Assembly (NCBI GenBank): GCA_022575985.1
Contig: JAKSXM010000014.1
Location: forward strand, 9,486,001 to 9,550,000
DNA from: Anagrus nilaparvatae
Taxonomy: Eukaryota; Arthropoda; Insecta; Hymenoptera; Mymaridae
DNA: 64,000 bases
Reading direction: 5' to 3'
Below are positions 1-12,169 of the stretch, one piece after another; within the stretch, counting starts at the first letter, position 1; every line of letters starts with the position of its first letter. Both the position numbers and the translations under genes were made by a program. The notes under the pieces were generated by a model. The model saw nothing but the letters and a program-made list of their open reading frames with translations, had not been told where the DNA came from and ran no database searches.

Positions 1-333
1 ATTTTACATAGCGGATTGAAAATTATAATTGTTATAAATGGGATATCTACCACTCTCCTATCTAATATTAGAATACGGATTTTGAGCTTTGGTCAAGAAA
101 TATCAAGAATAATTTGAATTAGAAAAAAAAGAAAGGATTGGTAATTAATTACAACTTTAGAAATTTAAGACTTTTTTGTTTTTTTTTAATTATGAATGGG
201 AGCCTACAACTGGGTTTCGCACTCTTGCTTATCCAGATTAAGCAATTAAGAGGAAAGTAAGGATCCAGGCTCATCACAAACAAAAAGACAAGTTAGATAG
301 AGGCAGATGAGGTGCCTAAGCTGATCCAAAACT
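1..333. other. AT-rich flank, no gene seen
   Basis: No coding frame is recognisable. It follows the 3' end of the minus-strand BEL/Pao gag remnant, where protease and RT would be expected. None is visible, so the element appears truncated here. Confidence 0.4.
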
Positions 334-1789
334 TTAACTTGAACTGGCACTTGAGTTCTGATTAGAATCTTGAGGAGAATTTAAATTGATACTATCAGAG
401 GTTTGATTGGCAATATTAGAATCTTGAGGTTTCTTAGTGAATTTAAAGACATAATTATCATCATGTAAAGAAGTATGATGCTTTTTATTGCATATACTGC
501 AAAGCTGTTTGGATTCACACTTAGAAAAGAGATGGTTGCCAAGACAATTGCAACATCTTGGAAAAGATTTAATGAATTCATACCACTTTGCTGGGGATAA
601 TTTTGTGTAATCATCACAATTGTGTAGTTTGTGATTTCCCTTGCACATCAGACATTCTAATTTATTGTTGTTATTATTTTTAGAGAATACTTGGGTATGA
701 AATACCTTGACTTGAGGTTGAGTAACGACATTTGTATTTTTAGATTTATTCTGATATGAACTATTAATATTGAAATTTGAGTTTGATTGATTATTTTTAT
801 TAGCAAAATTGTTATGCTCAATAGATTCTAACATTCTAATCTGAGATTCTAAAAATTGTAATAATATTTGAAAAGTTTGAGGTTCTGTATTAAAATTAAC
901 ATGAGAATTTAATGTGTTGTTATCAGTTGTAGAAGGTGTATTTTGAGTCTGATTAGACAATGATAAGTTACACAAGTAAAGTTCCCATTGCCTTTTGGTG
1001 TCAGTGTCAAATAATGAAATGGTATAAAAAATTAACCAATCATCCCACGTATCAACAGGGCGACCTAAGACCTTTAATGCAGCTAAAGGGGTATTTAAAT
1101 TTACAAATATTTTTTTTAAATCTACTGCGCTCGCCGTAACCATAGGAGGTATCGCAAAAATAGCTGCAACATGAGAGTTGATTAAACGCTTTTTGTTTTC
1201 ATACCGCATTTTCAATGTTTCCCAAACAAAGGGGAATTTTCATCAGTCAGAGCAAAGCTGCTGACTAAATCTGACGCATCTCCTTTTAAATGGGCTCTAA
1301 GATGACGCAATTTAGTTATGTTGGGAATGCGAGGTTTGAACACTACTGTTGAATTGAACACATCGCGGGAAGATTCCCATTCTTTAAAATCTCCACTGAA
1401 GTCTGGAAGATCAAGACGAGGTAATCGTTCCAGATCTTCAGGGTTATGGGATATGGTTTGGAAAATTTGTGGGTTTGGTGCATGGTCATCAGAGTGAGGA
1501 TGACTATCCAAGTAAGTTTGGAACAGACTAAGGTTGACTAAGTGTTGTTCATCCACTTCGTCATAAACTTTATCCAAAAAATAAGAATGAGTGGTCATTA
1601 AAGTTTCTAAATCTTTGGCATTGAACATTAATATTGATGGTTACTTTCAAATCTTTGCCAATTTTTTATAAGGGCAGTCATTCTCACCCTACATGACGAC
1701 ACACTTTTTTCAGGGTCCTCATCAAACACCTGAAAGGCCTTTTTAATTTTTGGTATTAGGGAGGTTTGCTCCAAGATTGTGTTAGCCAT
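334..1789 (-). pseudogene. gag: Broken BEL/Pao retrotransposon gag
   Basis: Three consecutive minus-strand pieces form one BEL/Pao gag. A 53-residue piece starts at an ATG at 1789 (MANTILEQTS...). A second piece (1212-1628) holds the DUF1759-like core with LPRLDLPDFSGDFKEWESSR. A third (334-1215) carries RYENKKRLI and VLGRPVDTWDDWLIF, then Cys/His knuckles (CLMCKGNHKLHNC, CCNCLGNHLFSKC, CSICNKKHH). Gag packages element RNA in cytoplasmic particles. The pieces are in different frames: breaks lie near 1628 and near 1215-1240, where the conserved W-E-T-L-K motif follows in another frame. No protease, RT or integrase follows, so this is a dead 5' fragment. The family call is firm; the exact start is inferred from homology. 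Confidence 0.88.
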
Positions 1790-4540
1790 GGTCAACTAAT
1801 CACTGCTATAATATTGATGTGAAAAATGATTATTGTAATCAAGATGAATTTAAGATATTAAATTAAATCAAGATAAAAGAAAATTATTTAGAATGTAAAA
1901 AAATAATAGATTGCACATCAATATAAACAGAGGTATAAATATATAGATATAGAAATACATGGTAAAAAAATTAATTTTATGGTGAAGGCAATTTAACCAA
2001 ATTGTTTTAAACAATTTTAATTGAACAATTATTAAATTAGTAAGTAAAAAAAAAATTAATTAGAATTCTTGTTTCAAAATAAACAATTAATTAATTAAAA
2101 TTTTGAGGTTAAACATTAGATTAAACAAATTTAATAGTATTTTAAATAATTAGATTAATTGGATATTTGAACAAGAACATGAGAGTAAATTATACAAATG
2201 ATTAATTAATAATATAATAAAAACTGTTTAATAATTTATAATTTAACAGAAGAAAAAAATTTAAAATAATTGTTCAATCAGTATTTAAAAATTATTACAA
2301 ATATTAAGTTAATTTTCAAAATTCTTAGATTTATATAAATACTGAGAAAGAATTTGAGACCAATGACATCACTTTTGAATCTAGATGGACCAAGAACTCT
2401 AAGAATGGAAGTTGATGTTGAATTAAAGATGAGTTGAAATGATAGCTGCTAATCAACGAGAGACATTCCAATCTGACAAGAACAGGCAGGCCAAGAACAG
2501 CAACATCCAATTGAGAGAATACCTTAGGAACATCAAAGATTATTAGCAAAATAAAATTTCAAATATGAAAAAATTATATATTTTATTAGTTTTTTATAAG
2601 TTTTTTTTTTTTTCGAAATAATTTATACTAATTAAAAAAAATTCACATATGACACAAAAGACAGAACTGATAATAATAATAATTTTTAAAGAGTTAGTGA
2701 TTTGAATTGAAAGATTTTATTTTTTTTTTTTTAATTTAAGAATAAATTTGAATTTAAACTATTAACTAGTAAAAATAAATTTTTTTTAATAAAAGAAGTT
2801 ATTATTATTTTTTTTAAAAGTAATTAATGACATTTAAAAATTTACAGATGACAGAACAGACAAGACTGATTTTACTTTGATTTTCAAAAAATTATTGACT
2901 TTAATTTTTTATTTTTATTTTTATAATAAATTTAAATTTAAGATAATAAATTTAAATGAATTTTATTTAATTAATTTTAATAGATCTTTAATTTTTAATT
3001 AAGAAATAAATTTAAATTTAAATTTTAATGAAAGAGAGAGTATTCAAAATAAAAAGAATATATACATACAATAACAGAGTACTTTTTACATAGAGTTATT
3101 TGCCTTAAGTAAGTAAATATTATTTTTTAAAATTATTTACTGTCCCTTTAGGCAGAATTTGTTTTTTTTTTTTTTTATAAATTACTTATTTTTGAATTTA
3201 ATATGAAAAGTTTGATTATTTAAAAATTTAATAGCAGCAAACAAAAAAAAAAGATATTTAATTATTTTTGAGACTACTAAAAAAAAATAAGAGAGAGTAA
3301 AGAGAAAAAAAATAACATAACTTTAAAGCAATGATGCGGCATGCGCGTTGTCGTCTGCTGGTATCAAAAGAGAAAAAGATGTCGAAGCAACGGCAACGAA
3401 TTTTGACTTGACAAGATGCGCTATGGTTTCACTGCTGTTGCAGGTTATGTTGTCTTCTGCTTGTATAATAAGAAGATGGCGGGAAAACGATGAAGAAAAT
3501 TTCCTTCCTCCATTCTATTTATGGCGGAAGTTAATATTTGACTTTTTTTAAAATTTTGGAGTTCCCGTTCCGTCTTCTTGATTTTTAAACTTGTCATTGT
3601 TTGCAGGTTATTGTATTGGTGTGAGAGAAAGAGAGATAAAAGATGATGAAGATGAAAAATGACTTCCGTCTTTTCTTTCTTCTTCTTCATGAAAAAATTT
3701 TTTGTATTGAAAATTCTTTCTTTCACTTTTCTCGCTTTTTCACTTCCTGTTTTTTGGGAAAAAATCAGTTTTTCTTCTTTTTTCCTTATTTATTTTTTAA
3801 AAATGTTAATATACTTTATAAAAAAAAAACAAAATTCTTGAAATCACGTGCACAGCCATGTTGAAATTTTTATATAAATATTTGCACGTTTTTTTTTTTT
3901 TAAGTTTTGTTTTCACTGTCTTGTATTTTTTTTAACTTAACTTTTTTTTAATTTTTCATTACCACCATAAAAAAGCGCTGCTGTAATAAATTTTTAAAGA
4001 GAAATTACCATCGCATGGCGTTCCCTTTTTTAACTCTTTTTGTTTGTATCACCACAAGCCACTGACTCGATGTTTCATAAAAAAAAGACACTTTTTTTTT
4101 TTAAATCTTCTATGGCCGAAGGACCAAATAGTGTGGACTGTATATTGATTTGGATAATTATTTAATGGATGGTAATGGAAATAGATTATGGTTGAAATTA
4201 TACAAGACATGATTACTTATGTTTTTTTATTATAGACAAGAAACCAACCTTTATATTCGACGGCTGAACGCACTCTGACCGGAGGTCAAGTGCACGCGTA
4301 CTTACTCTCTCTTTCTTACATTAATATAAGGGGTCATTTACATTAATATAATATTAAAGGTGTGTTTTCACACCACTGATTCATGCGTAGTATTTTGTAA
4401 ATAATAATATTACAAATATGGTTTTTAAAATTAGCATTTTTAAGGATTCTTATTTTAAATTATCAAATCTAGCAAATGGTTCAAGAGTAAGAGATGAGTA
4501 ATAAATTTCTAGAACCTAGGAGCTTATATAAATCTTTTAA
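1790..4540. other. AT-rich non-coding region with one GC-richer patch
   Basis: Long A/T runs dominate 1790-3330; this could hold the leader or LTR of the BEL element, but no LTR pair is visible. Around 3331-3560 base composition rises, with short ORFs of up to 67 residues that resemble nothing I know and overlap on both strands. I assign no gene. Confidence 0.4.
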
Positions 4541-4919
4541 CATGGAACATGTTCATTGGATGGGGTATTTGAAAAAGTTTGGCTCGTCAGGGGGGGGTGA
4601 AAAATTGACGCTTTTAGGGGTGGTCAAAAATTGACGTTTTTAGGGGGGGGGGGTGAAAAATTGACGTTTTTAGGGGGGGGGGGGCAAAAATTGACGTTTT
4701 TAGGGGGGGTGAAAAAGTGACGCTTTTAGGGGGAGGGGGAAATGGACTTAAAATATTTTCGATTCAGGGACTTAGAATAATTTGAAGTGGGAGTCAGGCC
4801 TTGATAACAACAAAAACTTAGAATACTTTAAGTTTATGGACTTAGCATATTTATATTTCAGGATTTATTGTAATTTCGGTTTTTGGATTTATCACTGTTA
4901 TGAGTGAACATGTTCCATG
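4541..4919. mobile_element. Palindrome-cored foldback element, copy 1
   Basis: The left end reads catggaacatgttcattgg and the right end gaacatgttccatg, so the ends are inverted copies built on the perfect palindrome CATGGAACATGTTCCATG. The interior has a G-rich minisatellite (4588-4740) and repeats of an acttagaata motif. The flank beyond the right end (ggttgtgta...accggttataa) recurs beside the other copies near 8.4, 32.7 and 47.1 kb. The family is unknown to me and no ORF is present. Confidence 0.6.
4588..4740. repeat. G-rich minisatellite, about five units
   Basis: Units of about 27-30 bases, gtgaaaaattgacgttttt followed by 6-12 G, are repeated inside the foldback element. The same motif on the opposite strand occurs at 47280-47370 in copy 4. 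Confidence 0.85.
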
Positions 4920-5097
4920 CTCGTTGGTTGTGTAGTTACTCAAACCGGTTATAAATTTTTATTTAATTTTTTTTATTTAATTTATTAATTTTTTTTTACT
5001 TTAACATTGTAATTATTATTTTTTGTCATTCATATTTGTTTATGCAAAAAATGTTAGAAAAGTAAATTTTTTAAACTTAATTCCAATTTGAAACATG

Positions 5098-6000
5098 TGT
5101 TACGTATCCTGAGGTTTAATCGGGATACGTAATATAATAAATAAATATAAATAAGTTTATCCTGGGGATATTGAGTGCCCCAGGTATTTTAATACTTATA
5201 TATGGTATTAGATGTTGATATACGATGATAAATATTGATGAATATGTTGTAGACCTCGGGTATTAAAACTGGCTGAACTTAACTGCGTTAAGTTCTTGAT
5301 TATATGAAGGAATTGTGTCACTTATTAAATAAATACACTGAGTACTTTAAGTTAATGACTTTATTATAAATAATTATGAAAAACTGTCTAAGTCAATGAG
5401 TCGAAAAGGTTAACTAAACTGTAAGATAAGTATACTAAGAAGTCTGTTCTAATGGAATGTAAGTCTCCTAAACTAGACCTGATGTTAGTAGGCCAGTTGT
5501 CATGGGAGTATGTAAGAGTAACTGAGAGTAACTGACAGTAATTAAGAGTCGAACTGGCTTTAGGGCAGTTGCGGGTATATTATATAAACTAATTAGTAAC
5601 TGCCCAGGTACTTGAATTTAGGTGGGATTGTCCAATACGCGGAAGCGTCGGTCTCGTCACGTCCAATTAACGAAAGCGTCGTTGATTATTTTGGGGGAAA
5701 TCGTGAGGGGATTTATGCAACTCTTCGTTGCCTAAAATATTTATAAATGCGTCATTAATGACCTTCGATTTTATATTTCTGTCAATTTATTAGGAGCCGG
5801 ATCTGAATTGGTGAAATAGGATATTGAAGAATGTATGAAAGAGGAAATGCAGGTATGTTAGCTCGATTTACGAGCTAACATAAGCAGGAATAATTATATA
5901 TAAATATATAAATAAATATATAAATATTAATATAATTAAATATATAAATATTAAAGAATGCGGATGCGATAGCTCGAATTATGACCTATCATACGTAACA
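5098..6000. mobile_element. Solo LTR with 4-base target duplication
   Basis: The segment begins TGTTACGTATC and ends CATACGTAACA, the TG...CA inverted ends typical of an LTR. It is flanked by CATG on both sides (5094-5097 and 6001-6004), a 4-base target duplication. The length is 903 bases. A TATA-like stretch (tatattatataaact) lies near 5574, suiting a promoter. There is no internal gag-pol, so this is best read as a solo LTR left by recombination between two LTRs, perhaps Ty3/Gypsy-type from the 4-base duplication. Orientation is not resolved. Confidence 0.8.
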
Positions 6001-6005
6001 CATGG

Positions 6006-6410
6006 GTTAAAAACAATATTCCTAAAATTAGTGCCTCGAAATAAAAAATGTTTGGTGATTTATTTATTTTACAGTGTAAAAAATATTTAAAAAAAATTAT
6101 TTTTAAATTAGGTATCGAATCCAAAAAAATAGAGTAAAAACGATATTTATAAAATTAGTACTCCCAAATAAAAAAATTTGGTACTACACACAAAAAGAAC
6201 AAAAATTATGTTTTTTTTTTTATATTAATGCAAAAACATTTTTCATAAATTAATTATCAGATCAGATATATTGAGTAAAGACGATATTTCCAGGTATCAA
6301 TCCTTTCGGAGAAAAAAATGAGGTAGTACTATCACAAAATGATAAAAAATACTGTTTACGTAAAAAATTTTTAGAAATTAATTGTTTGGTTCAAGAAATT
6401 GAGCAGGGCC
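6006..6410. repeat. Three diverged tandem units of about 130 bases
   Basis: A block like gagtaaaaacgatatttataaaattag, with an aaataaaaaa tract and a tttggtac-like segment, recurs at about 6006, 6132 and 6272. No ORF is present. Confidence 0.6.
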
Positions 6411-6416
6411 GAACTT

Positions 6417-7397
6417 ACAAGGGGATACCGGAACCTTTGGGTCAACAAATTACAATCTATAGTTATGGATGACTTTAAGATGTTGAAAAAACACCCAAGA
6501 TACCCTCCGCTTATTCCAACGCGCCTTCTAGGCTTCGAAACGCAGTTTTAATGTTATAAAATAAGATTTTTTCGAAATCTTCCATATAACGCAAATTAAC
6601 CAAAATATTTCTGATTGGTCTCATTTTTATGTATAAGTACCATCTTTTAATTCCCGTTAGCTACGATGCTCCATCAATTATTCTCTCATTGCTATATTCA
6701 ATAAATCAAATGTCCATTTTCGAACCCAAATGATCCAATTCTTAAAGTGCTGGCAAAATTGCAATTTTCAATAAATATATGTCTTTTAGGTCTCAAAAAT
6801 TTTGTATTAGCTCTAAGTTTTGAAAAATGCTTTACTCGCTTCTTTTTGATTACTCATTTAGCAGATATGATAATTTAAAGACAGAGTCTCAATTTAAAGG
6901 TTTTTAAAGAAAATAATATTTTATCACTAAACTTGTGGAGTTATATATTGAAAACATCTAAAGCTAAAAAAACGATTAAATTAATTTTTAGAAACTAGGA
7001 ACTTGTACAAAATTTTTGAGATCTACAAGACATATTTTTATTGAAAATTGCAATTTCGACAGCACTTTAAAAATTGGGTCATTTGGGTTCGAATATGGAC
7101 ATTTGATTTAATGACTATAGCAATGAGAGAATAATTGATGGAGGCAGCTAACGGGAATTCAAAGATGGTACTTATACAGAAAAATGAGACCAATCAGAAG
7201 TATTTTGGTTAATTTGCGTTATATGGGAAATTTTGAAAAATGCCTATTTTTTAACTTTGAGCCCTGCGTTTCTAAGCCCAGAAGACTCGTTGGAATTAAC
7301 GGGAGGTATCTTGGGTACTTTTTCAACATATGAAAGTCATCCATAACTATAGATTGTAATTTGGCGACACAAAGGTTCCGGTCTCCCCTTGTTAGTT
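6417..7397. mobile_element. Large hairpin (foldback) element
   Basis: The left arm (about 6417-6840) begins acttacaaggggataccgg. The right arm (about 6975-7397) ends ccggtctccccttgttagt, its reverse complement with few mismatches. The arms are about 420 bases with a loop of about 135. Matching landmarks include atctatagttatggatgac and caatgagagaataattgatgg. No transposase is present; diverged arm-like pieces recur at 9040-9330 and 10030-10260. Confidence 0.8.
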
Positions 7398-7416
7398 AAA
7401 TTTAATTAGAAATATG

Positions 7417-7697
7417 GTTTTATTGCTCGTTATTTTATTATAATGATTAATACATAAAAATGGTCTATCCACGAACTTATCTGAAAAATTTTCATTTTAT
7501 TAAATTATAAAATTATATAAGTTGAAAAAACCACTTTTTTTCAATTTATTTTTTTTTTATATAACATCATTACACAATTTTCAGATAAATAAAATTATTA
7601 TTGAAAAGTCGATGAAAAATTTTTTTAAATATAATTAAGATCGTGAATAAACCATTTTCATCAATTAATCATTTTTAAAATATAACGAGCATTAAAA
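7417..7697. repeat. Small hairpin, about 280 bases
   Basis: The sequence around attgctcgttattttattata and the sequence ending aaaatataacgagcattaaaa are inverted copies flanking an AT-rich centre. It is likely a foldback MITE; no target duplication was resolved. Confidence 0.6.
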
Positions 7698-8422
7698 TGA
7701 TTTTTCTACCCCTTAAGGTCAGTCCTCTAGGTGCTCAAGAAGCAAGGTTATATTAAAAAGAAACTTTTTAGATTTCTTCGGTTTTTTGTAAATCAATTTT
7801 TAAAATTGACTATAGATGATTAAAAAAATAGTATTAAGACATAAAAAGCTGCATAATTTCATGATGAATCCGATTCTGAGGTTGATGTTTTTAAATTTCG
7901 TCCCTGGGGTGCTAAAATTGCTATTTTAGGCTGAGAACGGAAGAATTTGAATTGCTTAATTTCAACTTTCATAGGGCTCAAACCTTGATAGAATTGGTCT
8001 AAATACTATGTATTTTTATAGTCTTTTGTAATTGAGAGATTTCACGTCAATTGGGCCGAAGTTGAACTGAAGGGTCACAGAAATGGGTCCAAACTATTTT
8101 TTCCCAAAAGTACAAGTAATGGAAAATCTAATCTTTCGATTATATTTGTACTCAAATGACTTTTATGCTTTATATTCATAAACTTGATATTTTTCAAAGA
8201 TTTTTAGTTCATTAATTCACACTTCTCCAATAAAATGCGTATTAATGCGTATTTAAATATATTTATAAAAATTTAAATTTAAAAGAATTAAGGTTTTTGG
8301 ATTATATCATATTTAAACTAACAAAGGGAATGTCAACTGTTCGAGAGGTCAATTAACTATAAGACAATTTGTGGTAGCTATAAAAAAACTTAAAACCGGT
8401 TTGTGTAAACACAAGCTAAATG

Positions 8423-8876
8423 CATGGAACATGTTTACTTCCAGCTGAGGACTAGGTATAATACAAACGGGACTCAACATTACAATAAAATTTTCTAATT
8501 TTATAATTTGTAATTATCAATTTTATTGAACTTTAAGATTCTAAACCAAAACTATTTTGATTTCCTTAACGCGTATTATTCTAGGTCTCTAAATAAAAAT
8601 TATTCCAAGTCCCTAAACCTGAATTATTCTAAGTCCCTAAATCAATATTATTTCAAGTCGCTAAATCTGAATTATTTCAAGTCCCTAAATCGATATTATT
8701 CTAAGTCCATAAACTTATATTATCCTAAGTCCTGAAACCCAGATTATTCAAAGTCTCCTAATTATTCTAAGTCTCATTTAACCCCCCCCCCCTTAAATAG
8801 GAAAAATTTGATCCCCTCCTGCCCCCTTAATTTTCAAGTTCTGAAGTAACCCCTTTCTATAAACATGGAACATGTT
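8423..8876. mobile_element. Palindrome-cored foldback element, copy 2
   Basis: It is bounded by catggaacatgttt on the left and catggaacatgtta on the right. The interior has a 27-base minisatellite (8526-8760) and the c-rich ccttaaat segment also seen in copies 3 and 4. The preceding flank carries accggtttgtgtaaacaca, matching the flanks of the other copies. Confidence 0.6.
8526..8760. repeat. 27-base minisatellite
   Basis: About eight units like attattctaagtccctaaat. Because 27 is divisible by three, it opens a 69-residue frame with a Y-(S/F)-K-S-L-N periodicity. I read this as a by-product of the repeat, not a gene. Confidence 0.85.
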
Positions 8877-9689
8877 AGACCCCCTAGAAAGGTTCTATGT
8901 TAGAAAATAAGGTGTTTTAGGCTATCTTATAAATGATGCTGGCCCTTTTAAATCAACTAACTACCTTCCATTTAATTTTACTATTTTCGCGCAAATTTCA
9001 GCTTTTAATCCCCGTCAACCTTAAAAGTAATTCTCTTGCCTTTAGTCAGTAAACCAAATGACTATATTTAAAAATATAAATTTTTAAATATAAAATTAAA
9101 AAAAAATATACATTTTTAAATTGCTGCCAAAATTGAAATTTTTGACTGAAATGAGTTTATAACTCTCAAATATGTTGTACAAACTCTTAGTTTAAAAAAA
9201 TTTTTTACTCGTTCCTTTTGCTTCAGTAGTTTTTAATATTCGGCTCCATAAAATTAGCTTTTATTTCATATCTCGCAAACAAATGATCGAAAATAGATGA
9301 GTAAAGAAATTTTGAAAATTCAGAGCTTGAATAAAATTTTTGAGACCCATTTAACCCATTTAAGTCAACAATTTTAAAAAAATTTGATATTAACGTTGGA
9401 ACTTGGTTTAAAAAGCCATTATTACGCTTCTAACGCTTTTTAAAGGGAAAATAACCACCCAGCAACATTTACCATATCAAAATATATAGTATTTAAACCA
9501 ATTATATCAAGGTTTGAGTCCTATAAAAGTTATTTTAGTTTAACAATGTAAATTCTCCCGTTTTTAGCCTAAAATTGCAATTTTAGCTGCCCAGGGGCAA
9601 AATTTCAAAAAACTAGACTTATATTCGGATTTAGCGAGAAACTTTTTATGTCTTAATATTATTTTTTTTAAGGTAGGGTGCTACTTGTC

Positions 9690-10350
9690 GCGCCCGCGGT
9701 GTCAAGCAAAATCTGCAAATTAGTTTACAGGAAAACGGGAAGAGATAATGGAAAAATTTTTTGGGATATAATAAATGAACTAATAAAGTATGTAAAAAAA
9801 TTTTTTTAAATTAATTTTTATAATTTTTTATGTGTTTAAATTTCATTTGAAGTTCAAGAATTTTTGCCGGAAAGAGCCGATGATACCATGCTGGAGGCCC
9901 ATTCAGGTAAACTAAGGGTTTATGTATTATAACATGGGGTTTTTTGGATAACTTCCCAAAAACATTGCTACCCAGTAAATTAAACGAACGCCAATTTAAA
10001 TTGATCTCATTTTTTTCATGTAAGTTTCTACTTCTTCGTAATAGTCATTAAACTAAATCCCTTTTTTGGTTAAAAATGGACGATTTTTAAGTTAATGTCA
10101 AAATTACAGTTTTAGACTAAAATAGATTTTCATCTCAATAAATTTATATAAGCTCCAAGTTTCCAGAAATTTATTACTCGTCTCTCATTCTTGAACCATT
10201 TGCGAGATTAGATAATTTAAAATAAGAATCTTTAAATGCTAACTTTAAACACCATATTTGCAAAGCTACTTCTTGAAAATAACTCAAGGAAATGTGACGA
10301 GTTCATTTTTAAATTTAAAAAAATTAATAAATTAAATAAAAAAAAAAAGG
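9690..10350. other. Non-coding, with a hairpin-arm fragment
   Basis: No ORF of note. The stretch 10030-10260 (tttattactcgtctctcatt, tttgcgagattagataattt) resembles the inner arms of the 6417-7397 hairpin, so it is a degraded third copy. Confidence 0.45.
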
Positions 10351-10357
10351 TTAATTA

Positions 10358-10422
10358 TCGGATTCGATCCTGAGACCTTCACCCTATTGTGACACGCTTT
10401 TGTCCATTCAACCACAAGAGCG
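10358..10422 (-). repeat. tRNA-like sequence, probable SINE head
   Basis: On the minus strand an A-box-like TTGTGGTTGAATGGAC is followed at tRNA spacing by a B-box-like GGATCGAATCC. The acceptor halves do not pair convincingly and no terminator follows, so a tRNA-derived SINE head is likelier than a working tRNA gene. Confidence 0.5.
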
Positions 10423-10605
10423 TTTGTAGATTACGAACAAAACTGCACATAAAATTGCCTTTCCGCTTATTCTCTATCCAATAAAATTTATTTATATTAT
10501 GCTATTATAATTATTATTAATGTTCTAATAGTTTAAATTATTAATTTTATTGACACTACAAACATTTTTGGCCATTATATCTCATCATTTCTTTTAAACA
10601 TTTCT

Positions 10606-10975
10606 TTTTTTAAAATAACTATTTATTTCTGATTTTGAATCCTAAAATTGTAATTTAAATATTGGAGCTTAAAAATTCCTGGATTTGAAACCAGAAAAAA
10701 GTAGATTTCTGTTTTATAAACAATTTAATAATTTATTTCTGGATTTAAATCCTAAAATTGTAGTTTAAAAATCGGAGCTTACTGATTCCTGGATTCGAAA
10801 CCAGAAAAAAAGTCGATTTCTGTTTTATAAACAAGTTAATGATTTATTTCTGGATTTGAATCCTGAAATTGTAGTTTAAAAAATTGAAACTTACGAATTT
10901 CTGGATTCGAAACCAGGAAAAATTAGATTTCTGTTTTATAAACAAGAGATATAGCATTTTCTAGTTTTAAATCAA
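10606..10975. repeat. Minisatellite with 111-base period, 3.3 units
   Basis: The block containing tttatttctggatt, cctaaaattgtagttt, cctggattcgaaaccag and gatttctgttttataaac recurs at intervals of about 111 bases. It abuts the CR1-like RT remnant that follows. Confidence 0.8.
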
Positions 10976-10980
10976 GATAT

Positions 10981-11818
10981 CACATTAGATTGACTAATTA
11001 CCTACGAAAAAAAGGCTTTATTTCTGAGCGCCAGTTTGATTTTTTGCAGGGCTGTGGTACAAAGGATGCATTACATTGTGTTATAGAACATATTTATAAA
11101 AGTTTTAATAATAGTAAAGTAGTAATAGGCGCTTTTATTGACTTAAAAAAAGCATTCGTCACAGTTCAGCATGAAATTTTACTTGAAAAATTGGAAAAAT
11201 ATGGAATAAGAGGTATTACTAATTTATTAATTAAAAATTATCTTTTGAATAGACAGCATGCAGTTAAGGATGGAGATATAATTAGTGATTTTCTGACTAT
11301 TAATATAGGAGTTCCGCAAGGGTCAATATTGGGGCCTTTACTTTTTCTAGTGTATGTTAATGATCTGTTAAAGTTATTACCGCTAATTTTCTCTTATGAT
11401 TTTTTTTTTCACTGATGATACGAAAATATTCGCCATTGAAAATATTTGAACCAGGGCTCAAGCAGTGATGAATGAATATTTATCACTGGTTGGGGTCTGG
11501 TTCACTAATAATAAATTAACATTAAACCCTGAAAAAACAGCATACATAACTTTTGGTTCCTCTAAATCTAGCATCCCAATTGATGACTTATTCATTTATA
11601 TTAATCATATGAAGATAGAAAGGGTATATACTGTAAAATACTTAGGAAAATATCTGGATCAGTTTTTGAAGTGGGACTCCCATGTTAATTTTACTGTAAG
11701 CAGAATCAAATACCTAATTTTCTTATTCTATAAATTGAGATATCTTGATAGTTTCATTCTTAAAATGATATATGACTCTTTATTCTTAAGTATTGCCTCC
11801 TTCGGAATTTCTGTCTGA
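10981..11818 (+). pseudogene. CR1/Jockey-like LINE reverse transcriptase remnant
   Basis: The frame from 10990 holds RT fingers and palm: a QFDFLQGCGTKDAL motif, the first catalytic block FIDLKKAF, then GVPQGSILGPLLFLVYVNDL. A homopolymer slip near 11400 shifts frame just before the second catalytic block, which reads F-T-D-D-T-K-I-F in another frame. The frame from 11465 gives the thumb (NNKLTLNPEKTAYITF, YTVKYLGKYLD) and ends at a stop at 11818. The active enzyme copies element RNA at a nicked chromosomal site. This copy lacks the endonuclease and is frameshifted. A short AAT-rich tract at 11862-11890 may be its tail. Confidence 0.85.
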
Positions 11819-12169
11819 GGTAAGATGATGTATGTATGATGTATGTATATGTTTTGGGCAATAAATAATAATAAATAATAATAATAAGAAAACTGATGAA
11901 AGATGATGCTTTTATAGAGAAACTGAATAGTCAAGAGAAAAACGCTTGGTTAAGTTTTAAACTTTAAGGGGTTAGTAAAAAAGTTTCTCGGTAATAAAAA
12001 AGATAAAAATTATTAACAGGATGGGAACTCTAGATACCAAAAGAAACATTCTTGATATCAGGAAACAAAACATACATAATCAAATATACTCGTAGGTGCT
12101 TTTTGTTTCGAAAAAAAGGTCCTAGCCCTATCCTGCAATCGCTGTCATAACTTAAAGCGATTTATTAAC

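Larger units (their letters stand above)
7736..9685. repeat. Diverged inverted repeat pair with insertion
   Basis: Sequence at about 7800-8020 (tagtattaagacataaaaagc, caaaccttgatagaattgg) matches the reverse complement of about 9480-9670 (ctttttatgtcttaatatta, aattatatcaaggtttgag). The pair is an older foldback whose interior contains palindrome-cored copy 2 (8423-8876) and a piece (9040-9330) related to the hairpin arms at 6.4-7.4 kb. Confidence 0.6.

Noticed and set aside
3348..3864. Short overlapping ORFs of 60-93 residues on both strands
   Set aside because: Low-complexity F/K-rich translations, overlapping frames, no domain and no splice context.
4588..4740. CRISPR-like array
   Set aside because: Units are contiguous without unique spacers and the genome is eukaryotic; it is a minisatellite.
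8526..8735. 69-residue ORF with Y-S-K-S-L-N repeats
   Set aside because: Produced by a 27-base minisatellite; non-coding copies of the same element lack the frame.
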